Shown here: in pieces, positions 1 through 8,031 of the stretch
Numbering within the stretch: the stretch's first letter is position 1
Layout of the letters: each line of letters starts with the position of its first letter
NCBI RefSeq assembly: GCF_002923755.1
Contig: NZ_PGFZ01000001.1
Location: forward strand, 727,853-760,946
Length of the DNA: 33,094 nt
Reading direction: 5' to 3'
DNA from: Methylovulum psychrotolerans
Lineage (GTDB): Bacteria > Pseudomonadota > Gammaproteobacteria > Methylococcales > Methylomonadaceae
The notes under the pieces: model-generated
Databases searched by the model: none
Told to the model about the DNA's origin: nothing
Seen by the model: only the letters and a program-made list of their open reading frames with translations
Translations under genes and position numbers: made by a program

Positions 1-1060
1 ACCGTCTCTTACCTTTACGCCGCCAGTGCCGTCACGGTCAGTTTGGCGGTGGCGGGCAGCCAAAACACCCTGGGGTCTGGCTCGGACACCCTTATCGGCA
101 TCGAAAACCTCGATGGCGGTAACTATAACGACACGCTGACGGGCAACGCGGGGGCTAATGCCTTGAGCGGTGGGCTCGGTGCGGACACTCTGGTGGGGGG
201 CGACGGTTCTGACAGCTATACTGTCGATAACGCCGGGGATGTGGTTACAGAAACCAACGCCGCCAGCACAGGCGGCATTGACACCGTGTACAGTAGCCTT
301 AACGCCTATACCCTAACCGCCAATGTGGAGAACGGTCAACTGCTGTCGTCGGGGGCGGCCAATATGACGGGCAATAGCCTTAATAACCTGCTTTATGCGG
401 GTGCGGGCGACAATGTCCTTGACGGCGGCTTGGGCGTTGACACCGTCTCTTACCTTTACGCCGCCAGTGCCGTCACGGTCAGTTTGGCGGTGGCGGGCAG
501 CCAAAACACCCTGGGTTCCGGCTCGGACACCCTCATCGGCATTGAGAAATTGAATGGCAGCAACTATAACGACACGCTGACGGGCAACGCGGGGGCTAAT
601 GACCTGAACGGGAGCGGCGGAGCAGACACTATGGCGGGTGGAAATGGCTCTGACTACTATTATGTTGATAATGCCAGTGATGTGGTCACGGAAACTAACG
701 CCGCCAGCACGGGCGGCATCGACACGGTTTTCAGCTACCTTAACGCCTATACCCTAACCGCCAATGTGGAAAACGGTCGGACGCTGTCGGCGGGGGCGGC
801 CAATATGACGGGCAATAGCCTTGATAACCTGCTCTATGCGGGCGCGGGCGACAATGTCCTTGACGGCGGCTTGGGCGTTGACACCGTCTCTTACCTTTAC
901 GCCGCCAGTGCCGTCACGGTCAGTTTGGCGGCGGCGGGCAGCCAAAACACCTTGGGTTCCGGCTCGGACACCCTCATCGGCATTGAGAACCTGACGGGCA
1001 GCAACTATAACGACACGCTGACGGGCGATGCGGGAGCCAATATATTGCTTGGGGGTTCGG
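1..1060 (+). repeat. Tandem 441-bp coding repeat, two full units plus a partial third
   Basis: The same sequence beginning ACCGTCTCTTACC recurs at 1, 442 and 883, giving a period of exactly 441 bp (147 codons). The first units are nearly identical over long stretches at DNA level; the third diverges after about 1060 where the C-terminal domain starts. The array probably continues left of the window. Confidence 0.9.
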
Positions 1061-1395
1061 GGTTTGATACCCTGACGGGCGGTGGCGGCAATAACATTTT
1101 TGACTTCAACGCCTTATCCGAGATGGGTACGCTTAGCGGCGCAACTGATGTCATCACCGACTTCGTGAGCGGCCAAGACAAAATCGACCTCTCCACCTTA
1201 GATGCCAATACCGCCACGGTCGCCAATAATGCTTTCTCCTCATTTATCGACAATACGGCCAGTTTCACAGCAGCCGGGCAGTTGATGTTTTTGGACGGTG
1301 TGTTATACGGCAACACCAATAATGACAGCTCGGCAGAATTCGCCATCCAATTGACAGGGGTAACCACACTGGCCATCAGTGACATCATATTGTAA
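1..1395 (+). CDS. RTX-type calcium-binding repeat protein, C-terminal part (gene enters from left edge)
   Basis: The frame is open from base 1, so the start lies outside the window; 464 residues are visible. The visible part consists of 147-residue units holding RTX-like glycine/aspartate motifs (GGLGADTL, GGDGSD) alternating with segments reading YVDNAxDVVTETN and LIGIENL. It ends in a domain reading FDFNAL, DVITDFVSGQDKIDLS and FLDGVLYG, the arrangement found at the C-terminus of serralysin-like and other type I-secreted RTX proteins. Such repeats bind calcium and fold outside the cell; the C-terminus carries the uncleaved secretion signal. No catalytic domain is visible, so adhesin, surface-layer or enzyme function cannot be chosen. 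No ABC/HlyD exporter of the HlyB type is next to it. A stem-loop follows at 1443-1483. The protein at 1885-4041 has a homologous C-terminal half. Confidence 0.88.
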   Translation, partial: TVSYLYAASAVTVSLAVAGSQNTLGSGSDTLIGIENLDGGNYNDTLTGNAGANALSGGLGADTLVGGDGSDSYTVDNAGDVVTETNAASTGGIDTVYSSLNAYTLTANVENGQLLSSGAANMTGNSLNNLLYAGAGDNVLDGGLGVDTVSYLYAASAVTVSLAVAGSQNTLGSGSDTLIGIEKLNGSNYNDTLTGNAGANDLNGSGGADTMAGGNGSDYYYVDNASDVVTETNAASTGGIDTVFSYLNAYTLTANVENGRTLSAGAANMTGNSLDNLLYAGAGDNVLDGGLGVDTVSYLYAASAVTVSLAAAGSQNTLGSGSDTLIGIENLTGSNYNDTLTGDAGANILLGGSGFDTLTGGGGNNIFDFNALSEMGTLSGATDVITDFVSGQDKIDLSTLDANTATVANNAFSSFIDNTASFTAAGQLMFLDGVLYGNTNNDSSAEFAIQLTGVTTLAISDIIL

Positions 1396-1884
1396 CGGCT
1401 TGCTGTAAAACGCTACCCAACCTAAAACCCGTAGCTTGACAAGGCATTCGCCCCGAAAGAGTCTTCTCTTTGTGGCGAATGCCCTCCATCTACCATGAAA
1501 CCTATAGCTTAAAGTCCATTATCCACAATTTTTGGTTAACTTGGAGTTATCCGATACCCCGAAAAGTCTTTTACTACAGACTGCCGTACACCCTCACCTT
1601 CCGAAAGGGCCAACGCATTATGTTGACTAACGCACAGAATACCCCTGAAAAAAAGTGGATACTGGACAGACGATTTATAGTGCTTGTATGAGTCATGTAT
1701 TCACGGGCAACGCGCTATACACGTTAAATCCTTATCAGGAGAGAATAATGGCTGTTACTACCCTCAATACCCCACAGCAGACTTATAGAGCTTGCCTTAA
1801 TTCCGAATGTGTACAAATAACCCTATTTTTGGTGTGTATAACCGCACTGGCGATGGACAATAACCTAAACCAAGGAGAAGCCCT
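1396..1884. other. Intergenic region between the two RTX genes
   Basis: About 490 bp separate the RTX genes. It holds a strong stem-loop (1443-1483) near its left end and a possible 46-codon reading frame with a good ribosome-binding site at its right end (1749-1888). The middle, roughly 1490-1740, contains short open frames without convincing translation signals, and I see no recognisable RNA or promoter there. Confidence 0.5.
1443..1483 (+). terminator. Stem-loop after first RTX gene, probable terminator
   Basis: A perfect 10-bp outer stem pairs 1443-1452 (GGCATTCGCC) with 1474-1483 (GGCGAATGCC). An inner 6-bp stem pairs AAAGAG at 1456-1461 with CTCTTT at 1466-1471. It lies 48 bp after the stop codon. 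There is no clear U-run, so it may stop transcription inefficiently or protect the RNA 3' end. Confidence 0.5.
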
Positions 1885-1888
1885 ATGA
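1749..1888 (+). CDS. Possible 46-residue upstream peptide overlapping the second RTX gene
   Basis: An ATG at 1749 follows a good Shine-Dalgarno (AGGAGAGAATA, about 6 nt spacing). The frame runs 46 codons and ends in a TGA that overlaps the ATG of the next gene (ATGA at 1885-1888), a layout typical of translational coupling. The product begins MAVTTLNTPQQTY and has a hydrophobic stretch near residues 24-35. I recognise no family. It may be a leader peptide, the remnant start of another RTX gene, or chance. Confidence 0.3.
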
Positions 1889-4041
1889 CCACTTATACCT
1901 TAACCACCAATACCGACAATTTTGTCGGCGGTCTTGGCAAGGACGCTTTTAAGGGGACTTATAATGACGGGGCAACCGGTACCTGGGGGCTGCTTGACAC
2001 CCTTAACGGCGGTGCGGGTTTTGACACCTTAAGCATAAACCCCATTGGCACTGCCGCAATCACTCCTGATGACCGTTATTGGAGCCATGTCAGCCATATC
2101 GAAAAAGTGGTGATCAACACCACCGGCCCTGGGGCGCAAACCCTGACCACAGGGGCGTTTTTTGAAGCGGCCTTTGCGGGTGCAGGGGTTGTCTTAAAGA
2201 CGACTTCGGGCGGGGGTGCAATTACGGTGGATATGAGTTCGTTTACTGGCACCACCACCCTAACCACCGTAACTACAGGTGGCGCACAAGCCCTCACTAT
2301 GGGTACAGGACCTGCCACCGTGACGGCAAAATCCGGCGCGGGGGCATTGACCATCAACGGCGCAGGCCTGACCTCGGTACTGGCTATCACCACAGGGGCA
2401 GGTGCCCAAACCTTAGGGGATGGCAGTGGCGGCGGCGCACATCTGGTCACGGTGACGGCAACGTCTATTGGCGGCGCACAGACGATTACCAGTACCAGCA
2501 CCCACGCAGTCACAGTGCAAGCACATTCGACAGCGGGTGTGCAGACCATTCTAACAGGTGCAGGGGCGGATATGATTAACGCGGCCACCACAGCCGCCAT
2601 TAACACCATTGCTACGGGTGAAGGCGATGATACCGTCAATATCGCAGCGACGGCCACAGGTGGTTATAACATCAACGGCGGTCTAGGTAATGACATAATA
2701 AACGGCGGGGCCGGCAACGACTCAATTGCCGGCGGCGACGGCGACGATAAACTAGACGGCGGGGCGGGTAATGACACCCTGACAGGCGGCTTGGGCGATG
2801 ATGTCCTAAACGGTGGAACGGGTGTTGACAGTATGACGGGAGGCAACGGCTCCGACCTCTACGTTGTCGACAATGCCAGTGATATTATCATCGAAAGCAA
2901 CGCCGATGCCAGTATGGGTGGTATTGATCGGGTCTATAGCTACTTGGGGGCATACACGTTAGTGGCTAATCTGGAAAATGGTTTGATCATGTCCACAGAT
3001 ACGGCTAACCTGACGGGTAACAACCTCGATAACCTGCTGTATGCAGGGGCGGGTGATAATGTCCTGGATGGCCGTCAAGGTTCTGATACGGCCCTATACA
3101 CTTATGCAGGCAGTGCCGTTACGGTCAACTTAGCGGTGACGGGTAGCCAAAACACCCTAGGCTCTGGCCTGGATACCCTTATCTCTATCGAGAACCTGTT
3201 GGGAAGCGACTATAACGACACGTTGACGGGTAATGCCGGAGGCAATATCCTCAATGGCGGGCTTGGTGCCGATACTCTGATAGGCGGCGACGGTAACGAC
3301 CGCTACACGGCCGACAATAGCCGCGATGTCATCATTGAAACCAACGCTACCAAAGCAGGGGGCATCGATATTGTGTACAGCGATTTAAGTGCTTACACTT
3401 TGGGGACGAATATCGAAAATGGCCGGGTGAACGCCACGGATGCGGCTAACTTGACCGGCAACAGCCTGAATAATGTGCTATATGCGGGGGTGGGCGACAA
3501 CGTCCTTAACGGTGGCCTAGGCATCGACACGGCTTCTTATCTTTACGCCAGCAGTGCCGTTACCGTTAGTTTAGCCGTAACCTCCACCCAAAATACCCTA
3601 GGTTCCGGTTCAGATACCTTAATCGGCATTGAACGCTTAACAGGCAGCGACTATAACGACACCCTGACAGGGAATGCCAAAGTTAATGTCTTGACGGGAG
3701 GAATGGGCGCAGACACCCTAACGGGTGGCGGCGGCAAAGACATTTTTGATTTTAACGCCTTATCCGACATGGGCGCACTTAGCGGCAATGCCGACATCAT
3801 CACCGACTTCGTCCGCGGACAGGACAAAATTGACCTTTCCACGCTTGATGCCAATACCGCCACTACCGCCAACGACGGGTTTAGCGGATTTATAGACAAC
3901 ACCACCAGCTTTAGCGCGGCGGGACAATTGATGTTTTTAGACGGTGTGTTATACGGTAGCACCAATACTGACAGCTCGGCAGAATTTGCTATCCAATTGA
4001 CCGGCATAACGGCGTTAGATAATAGCGATATCCGTTTATAA
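1885..4041 (+). CDS. RTX-type secreted/surface calcium-binding protein
   Basis: 718 residues, with start ATG at 1885 preceded by AAGGAG. It has no Sec signal peptide, as expected for type I secretion. Residues 1-60 contain a first glycine-rich motif (NFVGGLGKDAF). Residues about 75-255 are rich in Thr, Ala and Gly, with short beta-type repeats (TTGGAQAL, TTGAGAQTL, IGGAQTI) resembling linker regions of RTX surface-layer and adhesin proteins. Residues about 261-320 are canonical RTX nonapeptides (GGxGNDxIN, GGDGDDKLD). Two diverged 147-residue units follow at about 316-610, homologous to those of the protein ending at 1395. Residues about 625-718 form the same secretion-type C-terminal domain. 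A surface-layer or adhesive role is inferred from composition only; no enzyme motif is seen. Confidence 0.88.
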   Translation: MTTYTLTTNTDNFVGGLGKDAFKGTYNDGATGTWGLLDTLNGGAGFDTLSINPIGTAAITPDDRYWSHVSHIEKVVINTTGPGAQTLTTGAFFEAAFAGAGVVLKTTSGGGAITVDMSSFTGTTTLTTVTTGGAQALTMGTGPATVTAKSGAGALTINGAGLTSVLAITTGAGAQTLGDGSGGGAHLVTVTATSIGGAQTITSTSTHAVTVQAHSTAGVQTILTGAGADMINAATTAAINTIATGEGDDTVNIAATATGGYNINGGLGNDIINGGAGNDSIAGGDGDDKLDGGAGNDTLTGGLGDDVLNGGTGVDSMTGGNGSDLYVVDNASDIIIESNADASMGGIDRVYSYLGAYTLVANLENGLIMSTDTANLTGNNLDNLLYAGAGDNVLDGRQGSDTALYTYAGSAVTVNLAVTGSQNTLGSGLDTLISIENLLGSDYNDTLTGNAGGNILNGGLGADTLIGGDGNDRYTADNSRDVIIETNATKAGGIDIVYSDLSAYTLGTNIENGRVNATDAANLTGNSLNNVLYAGVGDNVLNGGLGIDTASYLYASSAVTVSLAVTSTQNTLGSGSDTLIGIERLTGSDYNDTLTGNAKVNVLTGGMGADTLTGGGGKDIFDFNALSDMGALSGNADIITDFVRGQDKIDLSTLDANTATTANDGFSGFIDNTTSFSAAGQLMFLDGVLYGSTNTDSSAEFAIQLTGITALDNSDIRL

Positions 4042-4050
4042 TGGGCTGAT

Positions 4051-4077
4051 TGCCGGACAGAACCAACCTGTCCGGCA
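4051..4077. terminator. Bidirectional terminator hairpin between convergent genes
   Basis: Perfect 10-bp stem TGCCGGACAG (4051-4060) / CTGTCCGGCA (4068-4077) with a 7-nt loop. It lies between the end of the RTX gene and the end of mobA, which converge. U-runs are weak on both sides. Confidence 0.65.
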
Positions 4078-4087
4078 TGAAACCCTA

Positions 4088-4678
4088 TCACCTAACCCGC
4101 TCCAACCCCTCCAACTCCGCCATAGTATTCACATTGCTGAACAGCTCTGGCTGAGCGCCAAAATCCACTGTCACCGTGGCGTATTGCGCCAACCAAGTCT
4201 CCACTTTCCGTTGCCCGCTGGCCAAATACGCTTGCAAATCCGTTTTTAATGCGGTATTAACCGCCAAAAACACCGGATGCCAACGCCCCCCTTCAACCGC
4301 CACCGCCACATCGGCATTTTGCGCACGGCGGCAATCCACCAGCCTTTGCAAGTGTCCGGCCTGCATCAACGGCGCGTCGCAAGGCATAACCAACAGCGTA
4401 TCCGCCTGGCTGTGCAGCATCGCCGTCAGGATACCTGCTAAAGGGCCATCAAAACTGTCGGTCTGATCGCTGATGACAGGCCAGCCAAATTGCTGATAGG
4501 CTTCAATATTACGGTTAGCATTAATCAGCAATTCCGTCACCACCGGACGCATAGCGGTAATCGCATAACTGACTAAAGGTTGCCCCTGAAAAAGGATCAA
4601 GCCCTTATCCTGATGCCCCATACGCCTAGCCAAGCCACCTGCCAGAATCACACCGGTTATCGCGTCTTTATTTTTCAT
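4088..4678 (-). CDS. mobA: Molybdenum cofactor guanylyltransferase MobA
   Basis: 196 residues, the usual length for MobA. The enzyme transfers GMP from GTP to molybdopterin-Mo to form the MGD cofactor of DMSO-reductase-family enzymes, in the cytoplasm. The N-terminal nucleotide-binding signature VILAGGLARRMG with K25 (residues 10-27), the segment SFDGPLAGI (75-83) and MPCDAPL with metal-binding D101 are all present, as is the C-terminal NVNTMAELEG that closes the family. The gene stands alone, convergent with the RTX gene and divergent from the lipoprotein at 4982. No other molybdopterin genes are in the window. Confidence 0.93.
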   Translation of the reverse strand: MKNKDAITGVILAGGLARRMGHQDKGLILFQGQPLVSYAITAMRPVVTELLINANRNIEAYQQFGWPVISDQTDSFDGPLAGILTAMLHSQADTLLVMPCDAPLMQAGHLQRLVDCRRAQNADVAVAVEGGRWHPVFLAVNTALKTDLQAYLASGQRKVETWLAQYATVTVDFGAQPELFSNVNTMAELEGLERVR

Positions 4679-4981
4679 AAAAATCGGTTATATCCTCATA
4701 AAGCCTTATTAATAATAACGTCGCCGCACTTTGTACCGTTAACGTTGCCTGCCAAGTATAGGCTTATTGCCATCTCACCTGAGAATCCTGAACGGATTTC
4801 AGTTAAAATGCCCCTATAGCCTAAAGGGGCTTAATCCTTAGGCAGGGGCATAAAATAATTCGGCATTGACCAGTCTGGCCTTCCGGTCTTTAAGAAACCT
4901 GAACAGTCTTCCGTTTATTTTATCTCCAGCCCTTACTTTACCGCCCCGTGTAGGGGCCTTTTATTCTGTCAGGCATTATCC
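4679..4981. other. Intergenic region with hairpins upstream of the small lipoprotein
   Basis: About 300 bp separate divergent mobA and the lipoprotein gene. A short stem GCCCCT/AGGGGC lies at 4810-4830, and a terminator-like hairpin at 4943-4964 sits only 25 bp before the lipoprotein ATG. No gene is recognisable. The region could contain a small RNA or a regulated leader, but I see no family signature. Confidence 0.4.
4943..4964 (+). terminator. Terminator-like hairpin in the leader of the lipoprotein gene
   Basis: Stem GCCCC (4943-4947) / GGGGC (4953-4957) with loop GTGTA, followed by CTTTTATT. It reads in the same direction as the gene starting at 4982. It either ends an upstream untranslated transcript or acts as an attenuator. 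Confidence 0.45.
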
Positions 4982-5377
4982 ATGAAAGCATCACCCCTAT
5001 CGTTTATTGTCACCCTCGCCTTGATCGCCGTAACCTCGGCTTGCTCGACGACACCTGAACCAGCCCCCGCCGCCGCTACGGAGACGGTTCGCATTAACGA
5101 CTTCCCTACCCGTGACCGTGTCGAGTATGTCCTCAACTGTGTCGCCCAACATGGCGGCTTAAGCTACATCAACCAGTACGCCTGTGGCTGCAAAATCGAC
5201 AAAATTGCCGAAAAACTCAGTTTCAGCGATTATGAATCGGCAAAGACCTTTAGCTATCTGAAAGGCACACCCGGCGAAAGCGGCGGGGTATTCCGTGATC
5301 CTAAACAATCTAAAGACTTACGCGCCCAACTGAAAGAAGCCGAAGCATTAGCGGAAAAAAGCTGTTTTGTGAAATAA
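4982..5377 (+). CDS. Small cysteine-containing lipoprotein, function unknown
   Basis: 131 residues. A signal peptide with the lipobox VTSAC (lipidated C21) targets it to the cell envelope, and a Pro/Ala-rich linker follows to about residue 35. The folded part contains C53, C68, C70 and C128 within a pattern YVxxC...YxxxxCxCxID...YESAKTF. The CxC pair and the two further cysteines suggest disulfides or metal/heme-protein contact in the periplasm, but no named domain is recognised. The start is ATG with a weak AGG upstream. A good terminator follows at 5399-5428, so the gene is monocistronic. Confidence 0.8.
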   Translation: MKASPLSFIVTLALIAVTSACSTTPEPAPAAATETVRINDFPTRDRVEYVLNCVAQHGGLSYINQYACGCKIDKIAEKLSFSDYESAKTFSYLKGTPGESGGVFRDPKQSKDLRAQLKEAEALAEKSCFVK

Positions 5378-5398
5378 CGCCGCTTTGTCCGTCCATCA

Positions 5399-5428
5399 GG
5401 TAGGGAGAAACAACACTCCCTACCCTTT
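5399..5428 (+). terminator. Rho-independent-type terminator after the lipoprotein gene
   Basis: Perfect 9-bp stem GGTAGGGAG (5399-5407) / CTCCCTACC (5416-5424), 8-nt loop, then CTTTAA. It lies 21 bp after the stop. Confidence 0.7.
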
Positions 5429-5562
5429 AAACCCCACCTTGCCCAGACGGCCAAACTTTTGCAAAATGCCTTGCAGAAGTTGATTTCCCTGCATTTTTGC
5501 TAGCAGTACCCCGCTTATTGCAGTAAAGTGTGCCTCATTCATTAGCTTATTTTTAAACTTGT

Positions 5563-6999
5563 ATGGTCAGACGTTTTCTCCAAATCCTGTTATCTTGCCT
5601 CGTCATCGTCGGCTACCCGGCTTTTGCCTTAGCCGATGAAGCGGGCAGTGCGGCCTTAACGCCGCTCAACCTTACCGGACACTGGGTCGGTTATCTTGCT
5701 ATTGCCATTTTTGCTTTCGCCTATGTGCTGGCAATGCTCGAAGAAGTCACGGAACTGCGCAAATCCAAACCGATGGTACTCGCCGCCAGCTTAATTTGGG
5801 CGTTTATTTCCGTCATTTACGTCGCCGACGGGATGAGCGCGTTATCTGGACAGGCTTTCCGTACCGCCCTAGAAGGCTTTGCCGAACTGTTTTTGTTCAT
5901 CATGGTGTCTATGGCCTATCTTAATGCCATGGAAGACCGGGGCATTTTTGAAAACCTACGGATCTGGCTGTTAAGCAAAAGCTTTAGCTATCGGCAACTG
6001 TTCTGGATCACCGGCTGGATGTCGTTCTTTTTATCCTCGGTATGCAACAACCTGACCACAGCACTGTTGATGGGCGCGGTTGTCTTGGCAATGGGCAAAA
6101 GCAATAAACGCTTTGTCAGCATCGCCTGTGTCAATATCGTCGTCGCCACCAATGCGGGCGGCTCGTTTAGTCCTTTTGGCGACATTACCACGCTGTTGGT
6201 CTGGCAAAAAGGGGTCGTACCGTTCGGCAGCTTCTATTCATTATTAGTGCCTGCTATGGTGAATTTTGCCTTACCAGCGGCGTTGATGCACTTTTGGGTC
6301 CCCAAAGAACAACCCGCCGCCGCCATTGAAGAACCACAAATGAAGCGCGGCGGCATTACTATGATCGTGCTGTTTTTACTGACCATCATCACAGCGGTGT
6401 GCTTTGAAAACTTCCTGCATCTGCCGCCGGCAGCGGGCATGTTAATGGGCTTGACTTACCTGAAATTTTTCAGCTACTACCTGCAAAAAACCCCGGGGCA
6501 AACGGCATTGCTCAATGCCGATGACATCGACATGCCGCCCGATTTAATTAAAAAGCAAGATTTTGATGTCTTTGAAAAAGTCGCCCACTTAGAATGGGAT
6601 ACCCTGTTGTTTTTCTATGGCGTAATGATGAGCGTCGCCGGTTTAAGCTTTATCGGCTATCTGGGCTTCGCGTCAAACTTTTTATACGACCAAATCGACC
6701 CGACCGTCGCCAATATCCTGGTCGGCATTTTCTCGGCGTTTATTGATAACGGCACAATTATGTATGCCGTACTGACCATGCACCCCGACATTTCCCAAGG
6801 TCAATGGTTGTTAGTGACCTTAACCGCCGGGGTTGGCGGCAGTTTGCTGGCGATTGGTTCGGCGGCGGGCGTAGGGTTGATGGGACAAGCCAAAGGCCTG
6901 TATACCTTTAGCAGCCATTTAAAATGGATGCCGGTGATTTTAGTCGGCTATTTTGGCAGTATCGGCATACATTTCTTGCTTAACCAGCGCTTCTTTTAA
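5563..6999 (+). CDS. nhaD: NhaD-type Na+/H+ antiporter
   Basis: 478 residues, normal for NhaD. The protein exchanges cytoplasmic Na+ (or Li+) for external H+ across the inner membrane, which supports salt and alkali tolerance. An N-terminal hydrophobic segment ending ALA at about 22-24 looks like a cleavable signal peptide, as in many NhaD proteins. About a dozen membrane helices follow. Family signatures include CNNLTTALLMG (about 160-170), NAGGSFSPFGDITT (about 197-210) and SAFIDNGTIMYAVL in the second half. The ATG at 5563 has no clear Shine-Dalgarno, but the signal peptide starts there. The gene is followed by a stem-loop at 7009-7037 and a convergent gene. Confidence 0.93.
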   Translation: MVRRFLQILLSCLVIVGYPAFALADEAGSAALTPLNLTGHWVGYLAIAIFAFAYVLAMLEEVTELRKSKPMVLAASLIWAFISVIYVADGMSALSGQAFRTALEGFAELFLFIMVSMAYLNAMEDRGIFENLRIWLLSKSFSYRQLFWITGWMSFFLSSVCNNLTTALLMGAVVLAMGKSNKRFVSIACVNIVVATNAGGSFSPFGDITTLLVWQKGVVPFGSFYSLLVPAMVNFALPAALMHFWVPKEQPAAAIEEPQMKRGGITMIVLFLLTIITAVCFENFLHLPPAAGMLMGLTYLKFFSYYLQKTPGQTALLNADDIDMPPDLIKKQDFDVFEKVAHLEWDTLLFFYGVMMSVAGLSFIGYLGFASNFLYDQIDPTVANILVGIFSAFIDNGTIMYAVLTMHPDISQGQWLLVTLTAGVGGSLLAIGSAAGVGLMGQAKGLYTFSSHLKWMPVILVGYFGSIGIHFLLNQRFF

Positions 7000-7008
7000 G
7001 GATTTAAA

Positions 7009-7037
7009 GCGGTGGGCTATGGCGGCATACCCACCGC
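7009..7037. terminator. Stem-loop between convergent nhaD and the retropepsin-like gene
   Basis: Perfect 8-bp stem GCGGTGGG (7009-7016) / CCCACCGC (7030-7037), 13-nt loop. Read on the minus strand it is followed by TTTAAAT. It probably serves both genes. Confidence 0.5.
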
Positions 7038-7044
7038 CATTAGC

Positions 7045-7497
7045 CTATTCCGAGCGGGGCTTGCCTTGCAAATAAGACGCGCCAGGGGCGACTTGAAAGT
7101 GCGCGGCCATTGCCGTGCGGCCTATGAGCATCCGAAACAGCATACTGTCACGGTTGGTCAAGGTCATTTCAGCCGTGATGACTGACGTGCCTATAATCAA
7201 CTGCGTGTCGATCACATAACGGCGCTGCTTATGGCCACCCGAATCCGATACCATCCGCCTGTCCTTAACCGGTGCGTGGCATTCTATGGCAAGCTCGGTA
7301 TTTTTTTGGCGCGGATGAATGGCAAACATCACCCACGGTGCCCCATCCTTAAGATACGGTTCAATGGTAAACGCATGTAAAGCCGACGACCTGGCCCCCG
7401 TATCAATTTTGGCTTTAATCTGCATAATGTTCAGCTCAGGCAAAGCCACCCATTCCCGCCAGCCTAGCATAGGCTTATCTGTTATTATTTCCGACAT
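7045..7497 (-). CDS. RimB-like retropepsin-type protein (annotated in databases as ATP-dependent zinc protease family)
   Basis: 150 residues from the ATG at 7497. This start is preceded by GTGGGGGA at good spacing; an in-frame GTG at 7509 lies inside that ribosome-binding site and is less likely. The fold signature KAKIDTGARSSALHA puts the catalytic-type aspartate at D32 (DTGA), and the C-terminus reads RMLIGRTAMAAHFQV, the usual GR motif of PF05618. Family members often accompany RimK-like ATP-grasp ligases, and the characterised relative RimB cleaves poly-glutamate tails; no rimK gene is visible here. The gene is divergent from the GIY-YIG gene with only 24 bp between starts. Confidence 0.85.
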   Translation of the reverse strand: MSEIITDKPMLGWREWVALPELNIMQIKAKIDTGARSSALHAFTIEPYLKDGAPWVMFAIHPRQKNTELAIECHAPVKDRRMVSDSGGHKQRRYVIDTQLIIGTSVITAEMTLTNRDSMLFRMLIGRTAMAAHFQVAPGASYLQGKPRSE

Positions 7498-7521
7498 GAT
7501 TTCCCCCACCTATCCATAGCT

Positions 7522-7827
7522 ATGAATTGGTCTGTTTATATTATTTTATGTAGTGATGATTCGCTTTATACAGGCATTACAACCGATGTACCCAGACGCT
7601 TTACGCAACACGCCAACCGGCAAGGTGCGAAATATTTTCGGGGACGGCATCCCAAGCAACTGCTGTATGTTGAACATAACCATAACCGCAGTTCCGCCAG
7701 CCGCCGCGAAAGCATGATTAAGAAATTATCTCGAATGGAAAAGTGGCAATTGATTCAGTCCGGGGCAACACAGCCCGCCTCAGACAGTGAAAAATTACCA
7801 CAAGATGGCGAAAAAAACGACTTTTAA
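7522..7827 (+). CDS. GIY-YIG domain protein of the UPF0213/YhbQ type
   Basis: 101 residues with a single GIY-YIG endonuclease-like domain. VYII and YTGITTD (about residues 5-21) form the namesake motif, followed by the conserved arginine in PRRFTQH and a later ASRRESMIKKLSR segment with the conserved glutamate. E. coli YhbQ relatives are small stand-alone nuclease-fold proteins, with a DNA-repair role suggested. The C-terminal 20 residues are polar and probably disordered. The promoter must lie in or beside the divergent gene starting at 7497. Confidence 0.9.
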   Translation: MNWSVYIILCSDDSLYTGITTDVPRRFTQHANRQGAKYFRGRHPKQLLYVEHNHNRSSASRRESMIKKLSRMEKWQLIQSGATQPASDSEKLPQDGEKNDF

Positions 7828-7845
7828 ATAGTAGGGAGGTAAAAT

Positions 7846-7932
7846 ATGTGCGAGAAAATGCAATCTTTTGATAATCCAGCCAAGCCTCTTCAAAGGGGCT
7901 TGGCTGGGGATACTGAGGAAGAGCGGCGATAA
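7846..7932 (+). CDS. Possible 28-residue peptide
   Basis: An ATG at 7846 sits behind GGGAGGT with 5-nt spacing, one of the strongest Shine-Dalgarno sequences in the window. The frame encodes 28 residues (starting MCEKMQSFDN) and stops at 7932. A 13-bp stem-loop (7876-7907) lies within it, which would impede or regulate translation. No family is recognised. It could instead be a chance frame over a repeat-like hairpin downstream of the GIY-YIG gene. Confidence 0.3.
   Translation: MCEKMQSFDNPAKPLQRGLAGDTEEERR
7876..7907. repeat. Long palindromic stem-loop
   Basis: Perfect 11-bp arms CCAGCCAAGCC (7876-7886) and GGCTTGGCTGG (7897-7907), extendable by two more pairs (one G-U). No U-run flanks it on either strand, so it looks more like a dispersed palindromic element than a standard terminator. 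Confidence 0.6.
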
Positions 7933-8031
7933 CCGCTTAAATACAAGCCTGAGGACGGGGTTTAGAAAAGTCGACTACAACGGCTACGTCATTCTGAGCC
8001 TGTTTGCAGATCTCATGCCCGCACCCTAAAC

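Noticed and set aside
1-1060. CRISPR-like periodic repeat
   Set aside because: The period is 441 bp and codes in one frame; there are no short repeats with unique spacers.
1470-1691. 73-codon frame between the RTX genes
   Set aside because: It begins within the 1443-1483 stem-loop, has no ribosome site, and has odd composition.
2076-2657. 193-codon open frame on the minus strand within the second RTX gene
   Set aside because: Composition (Val, Ala, Pro, Cys) is the mirror of the Thr/Gly/Ala repeats; no start signal.
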